Shown here in pieces: positions 46,331-57,974 of a stretch of DNA of 64,000 bases (position 1 is the stretch's first letter; each line of letters begins with the position of its first letter). Origin of the DNA: Brachionus manjavacas (Eukaryota; Rotifera; Eurotatoria; Ploima; Brachionidae). A program made the translations under genes and the position numbers. The notes under the pieces are model-generated. The model was given only the letters and a program-made list of their open reading frames with translations. It did no database searches and was not told the DNA's origin. The DNA lies in NCBI GenBank assembly GCA_019054805.1, contig JAHQIY010000013.1, positions 744,001 to 808,000 on the forward strand. The letters are read 5' to 3'.

Positions 46331-46923
46331 AACCTGTCATTTTTTATTTCAGTTTAACTATTTAAAATTTTTTCTTTGTTTCATTTTTAATTATTTAGAA
46401 TAATTTAAAAAAGAAAGCCAAGATGATCTATATGTAGTAAAAATTACCACAGACTTATATAAAGTATCAACAAAAATTAAATATTTTTATCTCTTTATTT
46501 TTTTTCCGAACATATTGGAAATAAAATAATTAAATCTATGAAAACATAACAAATCTATTTAATTTACAACTTTTATCAAATAATTGCAACTCATTCGAAT
46601 CATCCCGAACAAATTAAAATTTTTTTCGTAGATTTTTTTTAAGTTTTCTTTTACTAAAAAAGTTTTCTCATTGATTAAATGGAAAAGATTAAATTTTTTT
46701 GGTATTTTTTTTATTAATTCTGTGGAATTTTTACCAAAAAAATTGGGCACAAATATTAAGATTTTTTTTTAGAACACTTTTTTCAAATTAAAAATTTTAA
46801 TCACTTTTTATGACTTATGAAACATCTCTGGTTAAAATTATGATGGTAGTATGTTCAAAAAATTATTCTAATCTAAACAGCTTGGAAATTAAAAAATATT
46901 TAGGTTTTTGGAAAATTTTATTT

Positions 46924-49900
46924 TTAAATTTTTCTATTAATTTGCTCTAGTCCGTTAGGCTGGTCAGAGCTTTTTATTTTTGATGTAATGAGTGCTAATT
47001 CTGTTGACGTATTGACTCCATACTGTATAGTACTGTTGTGTTGATAAGTTTGCTTTGGTCTTGGTATTTCAGGTGGCAGCACCTTTCTGCGCAGTCTTTT
47101 TGGAAATTTTGAATGAGCCTGCAAATGGTTGTAGTAGTTGGCGAAATTTCGAACTATAATTGGCATTGGTAAATCGATGATCAAGACTCCTGTTACTGTA
47201 CACAAAGCTCCAAATATCATTCCCATTGTAGTCTTTGGATAATAGTCACCAAATCCGACTGTTGTGAGAGAAACAACAGCAAACCTTCAATTAAGATCCA
47301 AATAATTGATTATTTAGCCAAATAAAAAAATAACTGTTTACCAAATGGCTTCTATAATCGAGGAGAACTGGTTACCAGTGCTGGAGTGACCATGATGAGC
47401 ATGACTCGACACAATCAAGCCATTTATTCCGTTTCGGCCATCGTCACTGTCTGCAGCTAACTTTTCCGAATAGAAAATCAAGCTGGCAAAAATGATAACT
47501 GCGACTGCAATAAAAAATATCAAGATCTTGAATACTTTGGCACTTGCTTTCAGAGAGGCAATGATTATTCGGAGACCCGGGTAGTGGTTGAATAGCTTGA
47601 ATAGGCGCATGATTCGAATTGTTCCGAACAAGTCCCAAGCTGGATGGGTATCAAATGACTCATTGAAAATAAAATAATTGTAGCCTAAATCAATGTAGAA
47701 CCAAATGTTGGCCAGCAGATCGATCCAAGTAACAGGACTGGTGAAAAACTCGACTTTGTTAGGTGAAACTGAACTCTTGATTCCGAACTCAATTGTGAAC
47801 CATATTATACAAATGTATTCAATGTAATCGAGTATGTTTGGAACTCTTTGTTGACTGCTGATTGCCAGATTTATTACGGTTGGAAAGTCGAGATCCTCTT
47901 GTTCAAAAGAAACTTTGAGGTTGTAGCTACGACAAAACAGTGCACTTTGACACAAATCATTAACAGTGGAAAAACAAAATGTTAAAATTGAAACTGTTAT
48001 GAAAAACACTGATACGTAGGTCAAAAACTTTTAATTATTAATAAACAATTAAATGATATTGAATTTAAAAATAATCAAAAAGTATAATTTTTTAGTAATT
48101 TTTATTTGTAGGCCTCCTGATTAAAAATGGTCTTTAAATTAATTAATTAATTAATTAATTAATAAATGAATTCTGTTTATTCTAACAATAAAAATAATTT
48201 TTTTTCTAATTTTATTACTTAGTTCTATTAAAAACTTGGCAAATTTAAGTCGAAAATTTAAAAAAAAAAAGGTATTTTTTATCATTTTTTCATGGTAAAA
48301 ATAAATTCTGATCTGATGTTAGAATATCATTTAAAGCGATTATTCGAGTCATAATTTGGATAACTTAATTTGGTAAGTTTATTTTTCTGCTAAGCATTTT
48401 TTATTTTTTCTTATGTATTTATTACTATATTTTTTTTCTCTCTAAAATTAAATAACATATTTGTAATTGGCAAGTTTTTTTTTATATTTAACTTTTTCGA
48501 AATTTTGAAATTACGTTGTTTCATTAAAACTCAATACTTAAGCATGTTAAAATTTGAAATATGATTACGCAATTGTAATTTGTGTTTTCTTATGTTTAAA
48601 AAAAATAAAGTTGTTTATTTCAGCCACAATGTCAAGCGGAAATATGTTTACTTTACAGCAGTCACAATATTTAATAATGGTAATCAGCACACACATGATC
48701 AAATAATAGAACAGCAGACAAAAACTGGAATAAACGAACTTTAATGAAACTTTTTTATAAAAAATGGCTGACTGATGACATAAGTGCAAACATAATCGGT
48801 ATATCGGCTAGATTGAATTTGGTAAAAATACCGATAGAAGCTAAAAATGTCCCTATAGGCGAGAAGCGAAAACGTGGTAGACCTACTAAAGCCAAAAGAG
48901 CCCTTGAATTTCAAGATGGTGAAAAAGTAATAGATGATGAATCTAATGAAGTTGATATAATCTAAGAACCACCAACTTAGAGAATTGCTTGCAATCAAAT
49001 AGATAAAACTTCATCAACAATTCAAGTAGAACCATCTACTTCTGGTAACGCACAAGAGTCTTCAGTCACTCAGCCAATTGTTAAAAAAAGACCAGGTAGA
49101 CCAAAAGGTTCGAAAAATAAAAAATAATTAATTTTTTCTATTTTAATTTCAATAAATAATAAAAATTTTATTTTTTTTAACAAATCATTTAATTTATTTA
49201 ATAGTAAACAATGAAATTTTTTAAGATATATAAACATTATTTTCGGTTATCATAAATATTTTTTATGTTAAACAAAAAAAATATTTTTATCGAAAAAAAT
49301 TATCCCTTAATTATCCCTTAAATAAATATGGTTTAATTTTTTGTGTTTGAATTACAAAATATATCCAATATTTAAATAAAATTGAAAAAGTGCGATGTTT
49401 CAAATATTTTTTTCAGTTTCAAAAAAAAAAAATAATTTTAAGTTAGTATTGCAAAATTGAAAAACTATGGTACACCTGTTACTGGAAGAATCCTTGCTCT
49501 CAGGTTTATGAACTATTAGTTGACCTAATCTAAAATTGTTCACCTATTTTGAAATTTCTTCATCTATTTAGAAAAAAGCTAATGTAATGATAAAAAATAA
49601 GATAGAAAAAATAATTACTTAGAAAATTTAAAGTTTGGCGGAGTAGGTAAATTGCGAAATAGATGAATCTTTGTTCCCCAAAGTCAAACACTTAAAGGGT
49701 GAAAAATTGAAAAGAAAAGATTAAAGTAGAGAGCACATTTGGGTATTTGGGGTTGTTGATAGAGTAATACCAAGTCAACCAGATCAGAGCAAATGCTAAG
49801 CTATTTCTAAAGCTCCTTCAAATTAAAAATAAAATAATTGTTAACTAATTTTTACATCAATTTCGAGAATTAGGCATTCTATTAAACAGCTTTATTCAAT

Positions 49901-52900
49901 TTGTTCACATAAACAAAAAATTGTTCGTCTTATTCTATTTTGGTTGACCCTAATTCTATTTTGGACAAAAAAATTGGGTGAACCAATAGTTCACAAAATC
50001 TGAGAACAAGAAATTTTTGGATAATAAAATTATTTAACTTTATTTTTAGTTTTTAATTTGTTTTTATTCTGAAGGAGCGTTTGTTTGCTCGGTAAAAAAT
50101 GAAAAATGAATTGTTTAAAAGTTAAAAAAGAATATTAAACTCATTCTATTTCACCAAAGAGTTTAATTTCAAATATGAAAATGCTTGCAATTTTAACTTA
50201 AAATTGTTTTTTTTTTGAAACTGAAAAAAATATTTGAAACATCGCACTTTTTCAATGTTATTTAAATATTGGATATATTTTGTAATTCAAACACAAAAAA
50301 TTAAACCATATTTATTATAATATATTTTTATAATTAATAAATATTATAATAAATATATATATTAATTAATATAGAAAATAGCAAGTATAACATTAATACC
50401 TAAGAAAACTTCTCCAACTAAAGACCCTATTATTTATCATTCTATTAGTATGACTAGTTGTTTTGTTGTCTTATTTGCTCAGGAATATGTCTAAGATTTT
50501 CTATTAAAGATCAATCATGTTTCAGAAACATAGGTCTCCTGCAGGAATTTTTCAATTTTTTTTTCATTTTAACAAAAAGATCTTCTGTTTATTTTTCTTT
50601 ATTTTAAAAGCTTTTGATGGAGTTTGGCACGACGATTTGATTTTTAGTTTTATTAAATTTAACTTGGCTTCTTATCATATTTCTTTTACCAGAAGTTCCT
50701 CATCTCTCACAATCCTTTCTTCCACTAAAATCCAATTAAACCTTTTTAGTAGCTCTCCTTTAGACATATTCAAAATCATCATTATCTTTCTAATAGATAT
50801 AACAATGCATAAATCACACTCACTACTGGTCTCTTCCGGTTGATGCACTCCATTCACAAACAGGATTTGAGAGAAAATTTTAAAACTTTTCAAACAAAGT
50901 AAAATTGGTTTTAATTATTTAATTTTGTTCATTATTATTAATTACTTGGCTTTCAGCCACATTTTCAATTATTAGTTATTCATCACTTAAATTACCATCA
51001 AGCCGAAATACTCTTGAATTATTAGAAAGTTCTGCTCTAAAAATCTGAAGATTCTAGAATAAATTATTCGCTCAAATTGCTTACTGAGACAGTTTGTTTT
51101 ACCAAGTGGCTTACAATTAGATGGATCTTGAATTAAAAAAAGATTTTTTAAAAACCATTGGAATATTTGTTACATTTATGAAATGCAATATTTTGGTAGA
51201 CAATATTTTTATCTAAAACTTAGAATGACGAATCTTTATTTCTTAGATTCTTCTAGAATTATTATTTTGTTGTTTTGTTTCTAATTAAAATTCCATTTAT
51301 TATTTTATAAAAGATGCTGATGATAGTTTAGAATCTTCTAGATGATATGGTTTTAATAAAATAACATTATTTAAATTATGGACACGTATTAGGTGTGCCA
51401 TCAAATACTGTATAATTCAATCTATATAAATAGGGAATCAAATTCTTAGTTAAAATAGGATTTCACTTCCACTAACACAATTTATATGTTATTATTTTAA
51501 TAAACGATTAAAACAATTAATAATATTTTTATATTATTATTCTAATACCTTGTTATAAGTCCCATCTGAGTGCGCAGCAGAACGAGACCTGTAACATATT
51601 TATAGAAAAAAAACATATTTCTCAATAGTGACAATTTGCTTTAAATTGCTGATTTGATTGGGAACTTTTATTTTTTACAGCCAAATATATTTATTTTAGA
51701 TTAAGATTTTTATTGAGTGTATTTCAACTCTTGTCTTTAAAAAATATCTAAAAAGGAATCTTTTATCTCAAAATGATTTATGGAATTTATTAATTAACTT
51801 TTGGGGCTTAAAGATAATGATTTATAAAAAAAAATTCCCTTTTCTTAATTTATTTTGATTTTGCTACATTTTGTTGAAAAAAATCAATTTATATTTTTTT
51901 TTCTAGCATGTGGCAAAAAAATTGGTCATTTAATTAAATTTTACCATAAAATATAAACATTATTGAAATATCTAATTAAATTTTTGAAAGACAAAATGCA
52001 ATTAAAAATGTTCAAAAATGCAATAAAATAATAAAATTAAATATAATAAAATAATAAAATTATTCAGAAAGTTATCAATAATTAACATTTAACTTCTAAG
52101 ACGAGGTAGAGGATGTAACGAGCAGATATTTACACTAAGGAACATAATAGAACAAAGTCTGGAATGGAATTGCCCCCTGTTTCTTAACTTCATTGACTTC
52201 AAGATATCCTTCGATAGCATACACAGAGAAACCTTGTGGGCCATATTAAGATCTTATGGCCTGCCCCAGAAGACGCTTAACTTGATAAAACTCTTCTACG
52301 AGAAATTCGAGTGCAACATGATTCTGGAAAAAGGACAACCTGAGAGCTTCAAAGTGTACAGGACAAGGGTGCGCTCTCTCTCCGACACTATTCCTAATAC
52401 TGATTGACTATGCCATGAAGAAAACAACTGTTAGTGCGAGGGGTACTCAATGGGGGTTAACAGCAAAACTTGAAGATTCAGACTAAAGTCAATGCATTAA
52501 GAAGAAAAGACTGCGATGGTCCGGACATGTACTTAGAATGAAAGAAACACGGATACCAAAAAGAGCCCTTCAATAACCAGCAGTAACATGGATGTCAACA
52601 ATCACGAAATACGTCATCGAAATGGCAATGACATAGGAAAAAGCAAGGGTAAAAGCAAAAGATCGACTTGAGTGGAAATCAAAAGTAAAGACTCTTTGTT
52701 CCACAAGGAATGAAAAAGGAAAAAAAAATTCTAATTAGAATAGATCATAGATACAAAAATAAATAGATCTCAAAATATTGATATTCTATTTGATGATTAA
52801 TAATTCAATGTTAATTTAAAATTTATTTTTGTTTGCTGAGTTTAGTGTAACATATTTATATTTTGTTTCAAGTTGCCTCATGATCAGACTTTAAAATTGT

Positions 52901-54054
52901 TTCAATTTAAATTACTGAAAAAGTATTTTATTTTAGTAATTTTTGAAAGGTTTTCTGAAGTTTAGTACAAAAAGACAGAACAAAGTGTAAAAAAATTAAA
53001 TAACTTTTTTTCTAAAAGTTTAAAAGTCTGCTAATAGTGTGCAAAATCTCTGCAAAATGCACTACGTTCGATTTTATTGAAATTTAATTTCTGCTAGACC
53101 CTGCAAATTTAGCAGACCTTGATATTTGATGCACTTTTGAATGTTGCACTATGTTGCATTAACAGAACTAAGTTTAAACCTTCAGAAAAAAACTTAATCA
53201 ATTTTTTTTACTTTTTTTGTGTTCTTTTGTATTGAATTTCACAAAACCTTTTTGGAAAGTTTGCATGAAAATTTACAATGTCATCAATAGAAAAGTTCCA
53301 AAGCAACTATTCATGGATATTTTGAAAAGACAAGATTTGAAGAAACATTAGACTTATTATTTTGGTCCCATATTTAGTGAGAAGCAAGGCTAGCAAAATA
53401 AATTTTTATGAATAATTAAATGCTCCAAAATTTAATTTCCCTTTCCCGACATATCATTCAATCAAAAAAAACTATTAATCTAATTAATCAAAATTTACTT
53501 TTTGATTATAGACTTTGAAATTTAGATTTAAATTTAAATACTTTGGCAGCTCTAGAACTACTCGGTTCGTGAAATAGTTGCCATAGGATTGGTTTTATTT
53601 TCTTGTGCCACGGTAAGCATCCAGCTTTCCACCTTGGGTCTTCATCGAAGCCAAATAATTTCGCCAAATCCTCATCTGATGTCTTTTCTTCGAGGGAACA
53701 CAGCCGTTCAAGGGTAGCAAGAGTTTCTTCGGTATCTCTGTGCTTAGTATACGTTTTCCAGCAACATGGCTCTACTTGGTTGGCGTCCAAGCCCCAAAAT
53801 TCCAATTCTGTTTCAAAAAGAGGTCCGCAAACATTTGTTGGATAGTGAAGCTTTCCAGTTCGATAATAATTTAGTATTTGAGAAAAAACTCCTGGATGAC
53901 GATCAAAAAAATACTCATTTAATATTTTATCATAATTTGACAGCGCTTCAGTTAGCTTACTAAGTCTGGTAGCTGGAATTTTTTTTAATGTGGTTCGGCT
54001 TGTTTCGAATCTTTGGCCACCAATGTTGAGCACAATTTTTCTATCATTATCCAT
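46924..54054 (-). CDS. Shaw-type (Kv3-like) voltage-gated potassium channel
   Basis: Exons (minus): 53542-54054, 47342-48027, 46924-47284; introns 5514 and 57 nt; 1560 nt in one frame, 519 aa. Exon 1 is the T1 tetramerisation domain ([35 protein letters not shown]) with the zinc motif HX5CX20CC of non-Shaker Kv channels. Exon 2 carries S1 to the pore helix: S1 [17 protein letters not shown], a short S1-S2 loop, S2 [12 protein letters not shown]3 [17 protein letters not shown]4 [18 protein letters not shown]5 [19 protein letters not shown]. Exon 3 completes the filter [13 protein letters not shown] and S6 with [14 protein letters not shown]1 and S4 place it with Shaw. Unusual: GFG rather than GYG in the filter, a long His-rich turret, and PMP instead of PVP in S6. 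The T1 start follows directly after TTTTTGTTTCTAG, so a 5' UTR exon may exist upstream. Confidence 0.95.
48475..48595 (-). repeat. Third copy of the 370-490 repeat segment
   Basis: Reverse complement of about 370-490, including TTAAGCATGTTAAAATTTGA and AAATTACGTTGTTTC. It lies at the left edge of the MULE remnant and could be its terminal repeat. Confidence 0.75.
48730..49127 (+). pseudogene. MULE transposase C-terminus with AT-hooks
   Basis: The frame [20 protein letters not shown] then [18 protein letters not shown], and after stops [15 protein letters not shown], matches the end of SWIM-finger MULE transposases, in which the second half of the SWIM finger (..CKH..GiA.rl) is followed by GRP AT-hooks. 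The cysteines of the SWIM finger are lost here. Two AT-hook cores (RGRP and PGRP) are intact. Confidence 0.6.
49315..50330. mobile_element. 1-kb foldback with a nested 0.5-kb element
   Basis: 49315-49465 and 50170-50330 are inverted copies (AAAAAGTGCGATGTTTCAAA and its reverse; TTGGATATATTTTGTAATTC). Between them, 49485-50012 is a second element with its own inverted ends (TGAACTATTAGTT.. and ..AACCAATAGTTCA) that recurs at 45115-45625. Confidence 0.85.
50395..50930 (+). mobile_element. LINE fragment (jockey-like RT, N-terminal part)
   Basis: The frames give [19 protein letters not shown] (the usual iPK......yRPIS block), a [10 protein letters not shown]-like piece, and [13 protein letters not shown] with ...SFI. 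Later motifs are not readable. It is truncated at both ends. Confidence 0.7.
52088..52740 (+). mobile_element. LINE fragment of RTE-like endonuclease-RT group
   Basis: The frame opens [60 protein letters not shown]. The catalytic DD region is deleted, and the end matches [20 protein letters not shown]- and LCSTRNE-type C-termini across frames. The base composition is clearly less AT-rich than the intron around it, and this family is distinct from families A to D. Confidence 0.8.
52949..53248. mobile_element. Long-TIR MITE, copy 3 of 3
   Basis: Ends GGTTTTCTGAAGTTTAGTAC and, reversed, GGTTTTGTGAAATTCAATAC. Same family as 25763 and 33783, but the left inner repeat is partly lost. Confidence 0.85.
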
Positions 54055-54059
54055 CTAGA

Positions 54060-54765
54060 AACAAAAAGTGGCTTAGTTAAGTCGTATGTTGCTTCATCCA
54101 AAATATTGATCGCAAAAAACACCAGTAATACGAAAAAGTTAATACTTGTTTAATTAAAAGAAACAAAATCTAAGCTTAAAAGCTCGAGAACAAGTGTAAT
54201 AACTAAATATAATAGGAATTATGTCATTTTGTTATTTTTGGAAATAATTTCATCATAGAAAAAGCGTTCAATGGTTGAGATAAAAACAAACTTTTTTCTC
54301 AGATAAATTTTACACAAAATATTTTGAGATTGACTTTTTTGTTTTTTATTAATAAAGACAATATAATAACAGTTTGGTGAACCTTATCCAGATCTAAAAA
54401 AATAGTGCTTTTATATTTGGTGTCAATTTTTTTTTTGCCTTGCATAAAAAAAATTATTGCAAGATTTTTGGTGAAATAGAACGAGTTTATTTTTTTTTTG
54501 AAAAATTAAAAAAAAATATTGAAAATTCTTTTTTATTTTGACTTTAATTAAAAAGTACGAATTTAACCATCGAGTTGAATGATTGATAAATTTTTTTCAA
54601 AAAAAATCAATTTCCTGCTTAATTCTCTTACACAAAATAAATAATTTTAAACCAGATGAAAACAAAATTAAAAAAAAAAAATTTCTTTTTTGATTTAATT
54701 TTTTTTACTTCAAGGTTAATCAACAAGCCTGACGTTTAAAAATTAAAAAATTTAAAGGATCAACT
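54060..54765. other. Upstream region of the Kv gene, nothing recognised
   Basis: AT-rich; no exon or element supported. The Kv promoter or 5' UTR exon may lie here. Confidence 0.5.
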
Positions 54766-54769
54766 CTTT

Positions 54770-55675
54770 AGATTTTTTGTTTATAACTCATTTTGCCTTT
54801 ATCCATAAAAAAAAACAAAATGATAGAAATACTAGAGATCAAATGCTTATACAAGAGAACATTGACAAGATGGTTGAGAGGTCGAAGCGCTGGAGAATGG
54901 AGTTAAATGAGTCCAAGTGTAAAGTAATGTATATTGATAACTCGAATTTTGGCAAACAAGGAATATAAATGGTAAATGCTGATGAAATCAGAGTTGAATT
55001 TGCTGAGACTACTACTGAGCGCAACCTTGGTGTAATGGTGAACAACAAACTCAAATTGAATGATCAAATTGATAGCTGTGTTAATAAAGCCAACAACATG
55101 CTTGGAATGTTCAAGAAAACATTTTTGTAATGGGACGCTCAATCATTCTTGCAACTTTACAAAGCATATGTTAGACCGCATCTAGAATACTATGTGTCCG
55201 CCTAGAATCCTTACTTAAAAAAGGATATTTTAAACTAGAACAAGTTCAAAGACGAGCAACGAAATTAGTTCGAGAAATTAGAAATTTGAATTATGAGTCA
55301 AGGCTAGCTAATCTGGGATTAGAAACAAAAGGAGACAGCGTGGAGATTTGATACAATTTTATAATATTCAAAACAAATTCAATCAATTAAATTGGTATTA
55401 TAAGGCATTGTTAAGTGCTTCAGTGAATGATGATGGTCCAAGTGGAGGTGTTGGGCGAACTAAGCATCAAATTCGCTCGCAGCTAAAAAAAAGGCATATT
55501 ATTGTGTAACGGTAGCATCCAATTAAGAAGACCAACCAAATCAAATAAGTAGATAGAAATAAACTAAAAGAATTAAAAGTCTACTATAACGGGACTACGT
55601 TAGTCGTTCTGCTTTGTTAATTTAGCTAAATTGACCGTACAATATAAACTATTATTATTATTATTATTATTAAAA
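54770..55675 (+). mobile_element. LINE fragment, CR1/jockey-like
   Basis: Frames give VERSKRWRMELNESKCKVMY, TTERNLGVMVNNKLKLNDQI, LQLYKAYVRPHLEYYVSA and KATKLV/REIRNLNYES-type ends in pieces, then a 3' UTR ending in (ATT)n at about 55650-55672. Several frameshifts and stops. Confidence 0.85.
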
Positions 55676-56204
55676 CAGCTTTCTGAGTTATAAAAATCAA
55701 TATTAAAGTACTCATTATTATATGTTAGCTTGCTAGGTTGTATTTTAGCCATTACATTGATTACTAAAGGAGGAAATACAGCAGTGCTCTTGATTAAGTA
55801 GCGTCCTACCGTACCGCACCTTAGCAATATATCGTTTTTTTTAAATAAAAATATGGAAAGGAAATTTGGTTTTGTTTACCTTTTATTAGAAACTAAAGTC
55901 AAAAAGAAATTTATTTTTTTTAAATTTTGCTTTCATCTGGTTTAAAATTGTTGATTTTGTATAAGAGGAGGACTGAAGGTTTTCAATTAAAAAATAAATA
56001 TTTGACTACATTGGGTTCTACATATGAGTCATTTGAATTAAGATTTTAAAATATCGAAAATTGATTTACTTTACAGAAAATACATCAATGCTTTAATTAT
56101 CAATCCATTCAACTTGATGGTTAAATTCATACTTTTTAATTAAAGTTTAATGTTTAACCAAATTAAACTAAACTAAACTCGTTCCATTTCACCAAAAATT
56201 TTAT

Positions 56205-56290
56205 TAATAATAATAATAAGCTCCGGCAAGCAAGCTTGCGGGGGCGGTCCTCTAGGTAATCGCCTATGGTAGCACATTACGCAGTATAAG
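56205..56290 (-). mobile_element. LINE 3' end, (TTA)n-tailed family
   Basis: On the minus strand, GCTACCATAGGCGATTACC, a GC-rich hairpin, CCGGAGC and (TTA)n follow the same plan as the 3' UTR at 44341-44430. Confidence 0.6.
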
Positions 56291-56399
56291 GAAAATTACA
56301 GAAATAAGAGAAACTAATGAGATTATGAAGTCTAATAGACATTATTGATAACTTTGATATACAATACAGTATACTGAATAATTTCTAAATTTTTTTTTT

Positions 56400-56760
56400 T
56401 TTTAATAGTTAATAGAGGAAAACCCCGGGCACTTTGAATTTGAAATTAGCCTCCCTTTTAGCCCCGTGTTAAGTGGTTTTGATGATAAAAAAAAGTGAGC
56501 AAAATTTTGAAAATTTTACAAGACAAACAGATGAAAATTATTTTATTGAACCACTTGAGAAATAAAATTTAGAATGAATAAAATATTAGAATAATTTTTT
56601 TTTCTTTTTTTAATTTTTTAAGAGATGATTAATTTGTGAAATGAAAATGAAAATGCTCGCAAAACATTTTCACTTTTCTCTTAAAATTGTTTTTTTTGAA
56701 ACTGAAAAATATTTGAAAGATCGCACTTTTGCAGTGATATTTCAACAGTGGAAAATTAGA
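56400..56760 (-). repeat. Dispersed repeats shared with 45780-46075 and 50155-50250
   Basis: AGCCCCGTGTTAAGTGGTTT and CCCCGGGCA match the 46 kb repeat in reverse; the AAATGAAAATGCTCGC..GAAACTGAAAAATATTTGAAA part matches the foldback arm at 50170-50250. Confidence 0.7.
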
Positions 56761-56784
56761 ATAACATAAATAAAGAAAAAAATA

Positions 56785-57300
56785 GTAAGGTAGCAATTAC
56801 ACAATGGAGTAGGGTATTCAATATATCTTGATTCGAAACCAGCTTTGAATTCCTCCATCAGTCTGACAATCAATGGAATAGAATGACCCAGTCCTGTCCC
56901 AACATATCTCTCAATCAACTCAAAGTCAATTCATGCCAGACCCTGTCAAAAGCCTTTGAAATGTGAAAAAACAAAGCGTTCACGTTTTTCTTTCTATTAA
57001 ATGATACAACAATTTTCTAGATGAGAAAAAAAAATGTCAGCTGTTCGTCTGTGTTTCCTAAAACCTGACTTCTTCTCAATGAGTAAAGAATTCCGTTCTA
57101 GAAAACCCTTTAATCTAAGATAGATAATGCGTTCAAGCAGTTTTCCACGACAACTTTTTAAGTGAATCTTGTGTTCGGAATGACTTTTTAGGTATTATGG
57201 TTATGTTTTCTGTTTTTCATACTTTAGGAATACTACCTTGTTCAAGACTTGGATTAAAAGGATTAATTAAATTTTTTAATATTTATTTATTAGCTTAAGC
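56785..57300 (-). mobile_element. LINE (family A-like) with internal deletion
   Basis: The minus strand reads PSLEQGSIPKVWK..NITIIPKK, SGFRKHRRTADIF and FHISKAFDRVWHELTL, then jumps straight into LIERYVGTGLGHSIPLIVRL and the 3' end. The RT catalytic middle (about 1 kb) is missing, with a short TTGAGTTGAT-like overlap at the joint near 56925-56940. Confidence 0.75.
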
Positions 57301-57489
57301 TCCGTCATATTAAAAAACAAAAAAATAAAAATCAAGAAAAAAAAAAGTAAAATAAGTTTAAAAAATCACTTTTTATTTAAAATTGACAGTTTAAAATTAA
57401 GAAAACCACAAACCTATCAAAAATATTTTAATCTTTGAGACTTTTTACAATTACTTAATAATAATCAATAAAAAAATCTGGAGTTAGAC

Positions 57490-57765
57490 AATAAGCTATG
57501 AGACGGATATCGAATATCCGACTCCATTGTAAGCTAGCTAACTTACAATTCCTTCTTTTTCTCCTGAACTATCAGATTTGTTTTTTAGACATTCACTTAA
57601 AAAATATTTATTCAAACTTGTTTAACATTTTTCGAAAAAAATTTTCAATATGTAATCATGTGGCTGAAAGGGAATTCCAACCGGCCAAGACTTCGCCTAA
57701 ATTATAAATATTTTAAATAAATCTAAAGATGTCTTTGCTCGGCAAAGATAAACATATAAAAAATA
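57490..57765 (+). mobile_element. LINE (family A-like) 3' end
   Basis: The ATCCGACTCCATTGTAAG.. block corresponds to the family A ..YPTPLCNCY end, and GTCTTTGCTCGGCAAAGATA to its tail. Confidence 0.45.
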
Positions 57766-57974
57766 ATGTGCTCTCTTTATATGACTAGAAAATTAAAATG
57801 TCGAATGCGAGTTTTTTAGAAAATAATTTGAATGAAACAGTAGAAGATGCTGAACCTTTGGTAAAGAACAAAGGGTAGAACTTTTGATTATTTACAAGAT
57901 TGCGAGTCTTTAGAAGAAGATCTTTAGTTCGATATGTCTAAGTAACACTAGAACTTGTCATCGTGCAATTGAGC

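Larger units (their letters stand above)
48028..53541. other. Long Kv intron loaded with elements
   Basis: The phase-0 intron of 5.5 kb holds a dispersed repeat end (48475-48595), a MULE C-terminus, a 1-kb foldback, two LINE pieces and a MITE. The remainder (48030-48470, 50930-52080) shows nothing that I can name. Confidence 0.8.
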
